Below, one piece after another: positions 1 through 5,288 of a stretch of 5,288 nt of DNA; the stretch's first letter is position 1, and the number at the start of each line of letters is the position of its first letter. The notes below the pieces were generated by a model. The model saw only the letters and a program-made list of their open reading frames with translations. It was not told the DNA's origin and searched no databases. A program made the position numbers and the translations under genes. Source of the DNA: Roseburia sp. (GTDB lineage Bacteria > Bacillota > Clostridia > Lachnospirales > Lachnospiraceae); NCBI GenBank assembly GCA_017621905.1, contig JAGASC010000148.1, positions 1 through 5,288 of the forward strand, read 5' to 3'.

Positions 1-626
1 CTGATATAATCTGCCACTTCCGGCTCCCCCTTTGCATTTCCTGAAAAGCCAAAATTATAATAGTCCAGGTTCAGCCTGTTTGACAAAATCGCATTGTACA
101 CATTAAACATATTAGAACAACAGCCTCCCTCTGTAATCGAAGAACCGTAATATACCACCGGTTTTTCATTTACATATGGAGTGGGTGCCTCTATGATTGC
201 ATCATCACAGATGCCAATCTCTACATCTGCAACCCCTTCATTTCGAGGCAAAAAGATTGTAATATCTTCCATTTCATCTGATTTTTGAATCGTACCCTCA
301 AAGATCTTGGCATCGTAATTCTGCGGAAAGACAACTCCCGCAAAATGTGCGCTACTTCTTTCTCCTACCAATACGAAAGCTGACTGGCATGAAAGAATCG
401 ACATCCAAATATCTACCGACAATGTTTCTAATGTAATTTTTATCTGCACCTTGGGCGAATTTGTACGGAAGCACAATCTGGCTCCCGGGCATCTTCTTCC
501 AAAAAGTTCCAGATTATGCAACTTCTGCATTAAGCTCTCCGGCAGCCTTTGCACCTTTCCCGTCTGTTCTAGACACGGAACCCCAAAAAGCTTTAATGGT
601 TCATCAAAATAATGATATGTTTTCAT
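1..626 (-). CDS. SGNH/GDSL hydrolase (probable carbohydrate esterase), N-terminal part, cut by window edge
   Basis: The reading frame opens at an ATG (626-624) and stays open for 208 codons to the window edge, so the C-terminus is missing. Residues about 1-150 look like the beta-rich GxDLY-type domain that precedes many bacterial SGNH esterases: an RLP motif at 27-29 and an ARLCFRTNSP stretch at 49-58. From about 155 the catalytic domain begins: VVYYGSSIT (157-165) is block I, with Ser163 the predicted nucleophile in the GDSL-serine position, and NFGFSGNAKGE (191-201) is block II, with Gly196 the predicted oxyanion residue. The block III Asn and block V Asp/His lie outside. The family includes acetyl and other acyl esterases acting on sugars; the substrate here is unknown. 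There is no signal peptide, so it is probably cytoplasmic. It starts 19 bases after the GH127-like gene and is likely the fourth gene of the operon. The GxDLY motif itself is degenerate (AFVLV near 83-87). Family assignment is firm; esterase specificity is inferred. Confidence 0.88.
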   Translation of the reverse strand, partial: MKTYHYFDEPLKLFGVPCLEQTGKVQRLPESLMQKLHNLELFGRRCPGARLCFRTNSPKVQIKITLETLSVDIWMSILSCQSAFVLVGERSSAHFAGVVFPQNYDAKIFEGTIQKSDEMEDITIFLPRNEGVADVEIGICDDAIIEAPTPYVNEKPVVYYGSSITEGGCCSNMFNVYNAILSNRLNLDYYNFGFSGNAKGEPEVADYI

Positions 627-633
627 ACTCTAT

Positions 634-638
634 CCTCC
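634..638 (-). promoter_or_regulatory. Ribosome binding site of the SGNH hydrolase gene
   Basis: GGAGG on the minus strand lies 7 bases before the ATG at 626. It fixes this start and sits in the 19-base gap after the previous stop codon, which leaves no room for a separate promoter and supports co-transcription. Confidence 0.85.
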
Positions 639-645
639 ACTTCTA

Positions 646-2304
646 TCATCCTCTCAAAAATAACACCTGAAGCTTGCTCTGCAAAGCATCCTCCGCCGGC
701 AAAAATGTTATTTTATTGATTGGTTCCAGTGTTTTTTCACTGTCCGCAAGCCGATAACATGCATCTACAGTATGCTCCAAATCTGTCATTTCCGGAGAAC
801 CGATTTCTTCCTCTCCGCTAATTCCCAATAACAGCGGACCATGGAAAATCTGTTCATATTCCTGCATACAGAACTCATCCCGAAAAACCGTTTTATATAA
901 TCCCAGTGGAAAGGAAAATTCCATAATATCTCCTTTCCGAAAGTATGTTTCAAAGATAACGAATCCACTTTCAAACAAGACTGGTGTTTTTTGTTCACCA
1001 ATCATAAGCACCACATCATTCCGTTGCTCACATGCCGGAAGAAACAGTTTCACCGTTTTGGGTTCCACGCAATTCGTGTCCAACACTTCAAACCTAACTT
1101 TTCCGCTTATCGGGTAATCCGTTTTCTGCTTTAATGTCACAGTCCCATCGTGGAATCGAAGCGTCACGGTACTGTCATGATAAAACGCTGTATATAGCGT
1201 GTTTTTCTCTATCCAATAAATGTAGTTTGCTGCCAAAGAAATTCTATCTGCGCCACGCATGGTACAGCACCAGAAAGCTTCATAAATATCTTTCATCGGA
1301 TATAAAAACAAGCCGTTTGCACCGGGACAATTATCACATCCAAACCCTCCATTTGGTCTCTGCGCATGTCCCATCGCATTAAAGTAAATTTTGTGTGCCA
1401 GCTCCAGATAATCCGGTACTTTTGTATATTCCCACAGCTGTACTGCCACAATAAACGAATCAATAATCGCACATGGTTCTGTCCATTCCGGTCTGCCAAA
1501 CCAATTATGATTGGCAAAATGTGCCGTAATTGCCGTCTGTGTATACTCCCGAAATGCCTTCTGTACATACTTCAAAAGATTTTCATCCTTGATAATGGAA
1601 TAATACCTCAAAATACCTCTTTGCGCAGTCAGTGTTGCATGCGTCTGCATATAAAGTCCGTTAAAATCCATTTGTCTGAACCGTTCTATCATCTCCTGTA
1701 TCAGTTCTTTTAGATCTGGCACTTTTAATAATTCATACGCAGCCGTCACTCCATCGAGGGCAATAAAAGCACAGCCAACATCTGTGGATAACGCCCAGCC
1801 ATTCTTCACCTGTCCGGTAAGATTGCCTGCTGCCGCACCGCCATTTTGTCTGTCATTTTTTTCAATCGGATAGTTCTGATAAAAACCCTTTGTTTTCAAA
1901 AAGAGGTTGTTAACAATATCCTTTATCATCTGTAAAGCTTGTTCTGACTTTTTCCACCGGTAAAGCTCTACCAATCCCCGCAACAACCAGCTGTGTCCGG
2001 AAATCTGTTGCTCGTCAATACAATCCTTGCAAAACAACTTTCCAAGAAACCCTTCACAATTGAGTCTATCCGGAAATTCCTCCATAATACGCTCTAAATA
2101 TTCCGGTTCCCGGTGTGTCGCCTGCGCTGTCATTACCAATGCCAAGAGAACTCGACCCTCGTGATCTCCCGGCCAGTCATAAGTAATGTCTTTAAAAAAA
2201 TTTTTAGGCTGATATTGTTCTTCCTGCATGCGTTTAAAGCTTAAATGCTGTCGTTTCTTCAATTCTCCTCCGACAACAATATCAGATAATTCTGCATGAT
2301 ACAT
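646..2304 (-). CDS. GH127/DUF1680-like glycosidase (beta-L-arabinofuranosidase superfamily), divergent
   Basis: Complete 552-residue protein with no signal peptide, probably a cytoplasmic glycosidase. Residues about 30-370 have the helical, (alpha/alpha)6-barrel-like character of the DUF1680 group; about 375-552 are beta-rich, as in that group's C-terminal sandwich. The strongest evidence is the active-site set: TEPC (Glu276, Cys278) and WCCTMRGADR (Cys346, Cys347). These match the zinc ligands Glu338, Cys340, Cys418 and the nucleophile/ligand Cys417 of Bifidobacterium HypBA1. GHSWLLRG (His104) and THATLTAQRG (His222) match sugar-binding His regions of that family. The usual acid/base Glu, 16 residues before the ligand Glu, is absent: that position is Thr260 in a differently shaped loop. 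Extra CxxC pairs occur at Cys92/Cys95 and Cys323/Cys326. The protein is shorter than typical GH127 enzymes, which are about 650 residues. It follows the GH78-like gene by 34 bases in the same operon. It probably removes a terminal sugar such as arabinofuranose, but a different pentose or hexose is possible. Superfamily is fairly secure; exact substrate is unknown. Confidence 0.78.
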   Translation of the reverse strand: MYHAELSDIVVGGELKKRQHLSFKRMQEEQYQPKNFFKDITYDWPGDHEGRVLLALVMTAQATHREPEYLERIMEEFPDRLNCEGFLGKLFCKDCIDEQQISGHSWLLRGLVELYRWKKSEQALQMIKDIVNNLFLKTKGFYQNYPIEKNDRQNGGAAAGNLTGQVKNGWALSTDVGCAFIALDGVTAAYELLKVPDLKELIQEMIERFRQMDFNGLYMQTHATLTAQRGILRYYSIIKDENLLKYVQKAFREYTQTAITAHFANHNWFGRPEWTEPCAIIDSFIVAVQLWEYTKVPDYLELAHKIYFNAMGHAQRPNGGFGCDNCPGANGLFLYPMKDIYEAFWCCTMRGADRISLAANYIYWIEKNTLYTAFYHDSTVTLRFHDGTVTLKQKTDYPISGKVRFEVLDTNCVEPKTVKLFLPACEQRNDVVLMIGEQKTPVLFESGFVIFETYFRKGDIMEFSFPLGLYKTVFRDEFCMQEYEQIFHGPLLLGISGEEEIGSPEMTDLEHTVDACYRLADSEKTLEPINKITFLPAEDALQSKLQVLFLRG

Positions 2305-2309
2305 ATCTA

Positions 2310-2315
2310 CCTCCC
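2310..2315 (-). promoter_or_regulatory. Ribosome binding site of the GH127-like gene
   Basis: GGGAGG on the minus strand lies 5 bases before the ATG at 2304. It confirms this start. The 34-base gap contains no hairpin or recognisable promoter, so translation probably occurs from a polycistronic message. Confidence 0.83.
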
Positions 2316-2338
2316 TGTTATTGTTTTCCTGTTTCTAT

Positions 2339-4459
2339 TTAAGGCATCACGATTTGGATTGCCTTTGGAATAGTCATTTTTATTTCTCTCCCACTTTCAA
2401 GTTCAAAAACCATCATTCCATAGGGTGTAGGAACTTCAATATGCGCATTTTTCAGACCCAATAGTTTTGGAGCCAGTCTGATTTTTTTGTAACCGGGGGC
2501 AAGAATTTCAAGTCCTAACATCGCCTTCGGTAGGGAGTAAAGTGGTGTTCCGCCCCATGCATGGCTATGGTCAAAGCTATAGGTCGGCTCAGGAGCAATA
2601 AATCCTTCCACAAGCCCCTTCGGGCATTCTTTTACCGGTTCTTTCCAATCCTCTATGACAGAAAGCGTATACTCCTCGCAAAGCCCCAATCGATAGATTG
2701 CTTCCAGCAAATAGTGCTTGAAATATGGCTGACAAGCCCCCCATTCTTTGTCCTCGACCACCTTTTTTATGAGCATTCTGCCTATTTCATCCTCACAAAC
2801 TCCGAAGCAGGCGCAAAGAATATTGGAATGCGGCATATAATAACGCTTCTTGATATTTTGTGGCATATAAGTAGTGAGCATATGTTCCGGTGTGGGCGTG
2901 TTAAGACCATCGAAATATAATCCTTTTTCTCTATCATATAACAGATTGTTAACAGCATTTCTTATATCTTCAGCTTTGCATGCACAATATACACTTTCAG
3001 GATCTTCGTCAAGCTCGTCAAATATTTTTTGTGCTGTTTTAAGCGCTCCATAGTAAAAGGCACAGAGGCTCGTCTGTCCTAATGCCTTCGGCGGATGATG
3101 CATGGAAATTTCATCGACATAAATCCAATCCACAAACATATAATCAGGAGGTGTCTCTATCAGCCCATTTTCTCCCAGATAGGTCTCAAAACGTTCCAGC
3201 AATAGTAAAAGTGCATCCTCACATTCTGTAAGTAAATCTTTATTTCCTGTAATCTCATATACATCCCATAACATCATGACCCAGGTCAGACTATAGCTGG
3301 TATGGAACATACGTCCATTATGCATACGAAGCAGCTCGGCAGTTCTTATCACATCAAACTCGGCCAATGACATATCGCCAAAGGACATCGCTGTCATAAG
3401 ACTTTCAATATAATAATCCCCGGTACAGGCCAACGGCTCAGAGTGCAAAGGACTATCAAGATGAATCATTTGCCTGCAATATTTCAGCGTATGCTTACAA
3501 ACCTGAAGAATCAGATTTATGTCTTCATCACTGGTATAGGTCTGTGCATCCATCACAACCGGATAATTTGTTGCAATCATATAGAGTTCCACCTCTGCCG
3601 GCTGTGCAGAATGATTCTCAACATAGGCCCTATAAGCCCCAATGCTTCTGAGCTGAAGCCCACGAAAATCACCGTTTTTCGTAAATTTCAAATGATAAGT
3701 GCATATAGGTGCCTCTGTTTCAATACAGTCTGTCTTTATCTCAAGGCAACCTTGTGTTTTTACATTGGCAGCCACAAAACCGGCGTATATCTTGTCAAAT
3801 ACAAGGTATACTTCTCTCTTTTCCTTCGGAGCAAGCATGATTTTATGATTTTCAATAGGATAAATCTTTTCTTCGCTCCGTATCTTCAGCGGTGCTGTTT
3901 CGGTGTGCCAAATATTGGGCACCTCGGCGGCAAAGGAGAACGCATCTACATCAAATGTCTGGTCATAATAACAGTCTTTTATGTATGCATGATTTCTTCT
4001 TGCAAGCCAGGTATGGTCCGTGGTGATATACTTCACTCTGCCGTTTTTCAAACGTAATTTCGCCCAAAGCATAAATCCGCCTTTTCCCCTGGAATACTCA
4101 TTGATCCCTATGGGCATCATTTTCACTCTGGCAAAAAAATGAAGTTTATCTGTATTTGGGCTAATGGTAAGCCGGCTGGAATAGTGCTTGGAGCGTGGTT
4201 TCTCATTAAACAGGAAATCTCCGCCTACGCTTATTGGTCCGGTTGCAAGGAAATCTCCATTTAAGAAAAGCTGGAATTCTGTATCACCACTAAAACACAA
4301 TTGTGCCTCCACCACTTCGCAATCAAACGAATATTCTTTTACAAATTCTGCAACAGAATAATTTCCATCTTCTTTTTGGGGCAATAAACCACTGTAAATT
4401 GTTGTCTGATACTCTGGATATTTTTTCTCATCAATCCATATCCACTTTTCTATTTTCAT
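2339..4459 (-). CDS. GH78-type alpha-L-rhamnosidase-like glycosidase
   Basis: Complete 706-residue protein with no signal peptide, so predicted cytoplasmic. GH78 enzymes hydrolyse terminal alpha-L-rhamnose by inversion. Visible domain order: an N-terminal beta-sandwich (about 40-175, with FLNGDFLATGP at 65-75 like the sugar-binding-fold domain of bacterial rhamnosidases), a second beta-sandwich (about 200-300), the (alpha/alpha)6 catalytic barrel (about 305-640), and a C-terminal beta domain (about 645-706, with APGYKKIRLAP and VPTPYG motifs). The segment starting LDSPLHSE aligns with the family DCPxRDERxGWTGD motif: Asp335, Glu341 (predicted general acid) and Asp348 are kept, while most intervening residues differ. 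Glu618 (LVEGF) sits where the general base is expected, just before SHAWGGTPLY (632-641), a hallmark of the family. DW at 444-445 also fits. It is shorter than many GH78 proteins and has no obvious extra carbohydrate-binding module. It begins 30 bases after the serine hydrolase gene. GH78-like fold is secure; rhamnose specificity is inferred and other sugars cannot be excluded. Confidence 0.88.
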   Translation of the reverse strand: MKIEKWIWIDEKKYPEYQTTIYSGLLPQKEDGNYSVAEFVKEYSFDCEVVEAQLCFSGDTEFQLFLNGDFLATGPISVGGDFLFNEKPRSKHYSSRLTISPNTDKLHFFARVKMMPIGINEYSRGKGGFMLWAKLRLKNGRVKYITTDHTWLARRNHAYIKDCYYDQTFDVDAFSFAAEVPNIWHTETAPLKIRSEEKIYPIENHKIMLAPKEKREVYLVFDKIYAGFVAANVKTQGCLEIKTDCIETEAPICTYHLKFTKNGDFRGLQLRSIGAYRAYVENHSAQPAEVELYMIATNYPVVMDAQTYTSDEDINLILQVCKHTLKYCRQMIHLDSPLHSEPLACTGDYYIESLMTAMSFGDMSLAEFDVIRTAELLRMHNGRMFHTSYSLTWVMMLWDVYEITGNKDLLTECEDALLLLLERFETYLGENGLIETPPDYMFVDWIYVDEISMHHPPKALGQTSLCAFYYGALKTAQKIFDELDEDPESVYCACKAEDIRNAVNNLLYDREKGLYFDGLNTPTPEHMLTTYMPQNIKKRYYMPHSNILCACFGVCEDEIGRMLIKKVVEDKEWGACQPYFKHYLLEAIYRLGLCEEYTLSVIEDWKEPVKECPKGLVEGFIAPEPTYSFDHSHAWGGTPLYSLPKAMLGLEILAPGYKKIRLAPKLLGLKNAHIEVPTPYGMMVFELESGREIKMTIPKAIQIVMP

Positions 4460-4466
4460 CCTTAAA

Positions 4467-4472
4467 CACCTC
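4467..4472 (-). promoter_or_regulatory. Ribosome binding site of the GH78-like gene
   Basis: GAGGTG on the minus strand lies 7 bases before the ATG at 4459, within the 30-base gap after the serine hydrolase stop. An AAGG directly against the ATG is too close to act as the site. It supports the chosen start and linkage to the upstream gene. Confidence 0.78.
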
Positions 4473-4489
4473 TTATAACAATATCCATT

Positions 4490-5288
4490 CTATTGCAAAG
4501 CTGCCGTTACATCCTGCTCAAAATGCTTTGCTGTTACCGCACGGGCACCACCGTCATATTCTGAATTTTTCATATAGATTGCTGTGATCCGATTTGCAGG
4601 ATCTACCCAAAAATGTGTACCATACGCACCACTCCAGCTAAAAGCGCCACAGGGCAGATCACGATATGACTCCTTCGCAATTACCCTTACTGCCAGTCCC
4701 CATAACTCTTCTCCGTTATCCACAGAAGAAGGTAGCTGCGGTGTTGCCATATCACGAATCAACTGCTCACTAACCAGCTGTTTTCCATTCACACTGCCGT
4801 AATTTAACAGCATAGCTGCAAACTTCATATAATCGCTCATCGTCGATGCCAACCCGCCTCCTGCACAAAAATAAGTAGTCGGAATACCTCCAACTAAACT
4901 GTTTGCGGGAAAGTCCTTTACTTTTCCAACTCCATCTTCATAAGCATGCATAGGGATAACTCGTGACCACTGTTCTGCAGTCGGAGAAAAAGTCATATCA
5001 ACTATACCCAACGGTTGGAATAAGTTTTTTTCAAGGAACTGATCATAAGGCATACCGGATATGAGCTCCGCAATGCGTGCAACGATATCAAAAGCATGTG
5101 TCGCACTGTAGGCTGTACCTGTAAAGGGTTCAAATTCCAATGGATTACTCGGATACGATGCCACCGCCTCCTCCAGTGTCTTCCATTTGCACATTGGATG
5201 TTTGGTCTCAATCAACTCTCCGGTTAAACCACTCCCAATACCGCTCGAATGTGTGAGCAAATGCCTGATGGTAATCGGTGTTTTTGCC
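4490..5288 (-). CDS. Beta-lactamase-family (class C-like) serine hydrolase, C-terminal part, cut by window edge
   Basis: The frame is open from the window edge (first full codon at 5287) to a TAG at 4492-4490, giving 265 visible residues; the true start and the catalytic SxxK motif lie outside. The visible part begins with TPITIRHLLTHSSGIGSG, the conserved segment that follows the SxxK region in this family. Further hallmarks, numbered within the fragment, are YSATHAFDIVARIAELISG (60-78) carrying the catalytic Tyr60, FLEKNLFQPLGIVDMTF (84-100), GGGLASTMSDYMKFA, and a C-terminal WSGAYGTHFWVDP (218-230) replacing the KTG box of true beta-lactamases. The Asn of the usual YxN is Ala62. These traits resemble family VIII carboxylesterases and related hydrolases more than antibiotic-inactivating enzymes. 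Its position directly upstream of two glycosidase genes suggests an acyl esterase acting on a decorated sugar or glycoside, which is inference. Cellular location cannot be judged without the N-terminus. The family call is secure; the substrate is not known. Confidence 0.92.
   Translation of the reverse strand, partial: AKTPITIRHLLTHSSGIGSGLTGELIETKHPMCKWKTLEEAVASYPSNPLEFEPFTGTAYSATHAFDIVARIAELISGMPYDQFLEKNLFQPLGIVDMTFSPTAEQWSRVIPMHAYEDGVGKVKDFPANSLVGGIPTTYFCAGGGLASTMSDYMKFAAMLLNYGSVNGKQLVSEQLIRDMATPQLPSSVDNGEELWGLAVRVIAKESYRDLPCGAFSWSGAYGTHFWVDPANRITAIYMKNSEYDGGARAVTAKHFEQDVTAALQ

Noticed and set aside
461..670. A plus-strand open frame spanning the GH127/SGNH junction.
   Set aside because: It overlaps the SGNH coding region and the end of the GH127-like gene antisense, has no evident ribosome binding site, and resembles no known protein.
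2194..2205. An A7T5 tract that could suggest a terminator or slippage site.
   Set aside because: It is inside the GH127-like coding sequence (Lys-Asn-Phe-Phe codons), has no GC-rich stem, and the frame continues intact on both sides.
2305..2338. Possible promoter or terminator between the GH78-like and GH127-like genes.
   Set aside because: Only 34 bases, with a ribosome binding site and no inverted repeat or -35/-10 pair.
3443..4057. A 204-codon open frame on the plus strand.
   Set aside because: It is antisense to the well-supported GH78-like gene, and its translation is rich in Cys, His and Ile with no recognisable domain, as expected for a shadow frame.
5258..5260. A TTG codon that could be read as the start of the serine hydrolase.
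   Set aside because: It lies inside the conserved RHLLTHSSG segment, and the same frame stays open and family-like to the window edge, so the real start is outside the window.
4490..5288. Calling the serine hydrolase an antibiotic-resistance beta-lactamase.
   Set aside because: The KTG box is replaced by WSG, the YxN Asn is missing, and the neighbours are glycosidases, so an esterase-like role fits better.

Overview
The window looks like part of a polysaccharide or glycoside utilisation locus from a Clostridia-type Firmicute, most likely a gut or rumen Lachnospiraceae-like bacterium. This rests on moderately AT-rich DNA, strong GGAGG-type ribosome binding sites, tight same-strand gene packing and the type of carbohydrate enzymes present. 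It is an inference, since no rRNA or other taxonomic marker is present.

Four genes fill the window and all lie on the minus strand, so transcription runs from high to low coordinates. In that order they are: (1) the C-terminal 265 residues of a class C beta-lactamase-like serine hydrolase (5288-4490, cut by the window edge); (2) a complete 706-residue GH78-type alpha-L-rhamnosidase-like glycosidase (4459-2339); (3) a complete 552-residue protein with the zinc/cysteine active-site signature of the GH127/DUF1680 beta-L-arabinofuranosidase group, but divergent elsewhere (2304-646); (4) the N-terminal 208 residues of an SGNH/GDSL hydrolase with a GxDLY-type N-terminal domain (626-1, running off the other edge). 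The gaps are only 30, 34 and 19 bases. They hold ribosome binding sites but no visible terminator or promoter, so the genes are very probably one operon.

The two glycosidases and the SGNH enzyme start without a signal peptide, so those three are predicted to be cytoplasmic; the start of the serine hydrolase is not seen. A plausible joint role is breakdown of imported rhamnose- or arabinose-containing oligosaccharides or plant glycosides. Two esterase-fold hydrolases would remove acyl groups while two exo-glycosidases remove terminal sugars. The substrate is not determined by the sequence. The most interesting point is the GH127-like protein, which keeps the Glu-x-Cys and Cys-Cys zinc/nucleophile set but has no Glu at the usual acid/base position and carries additional CxxC pairs. 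No RNA genes, mobile elements, CRISPR arrays or long non-coding stretches were seen.
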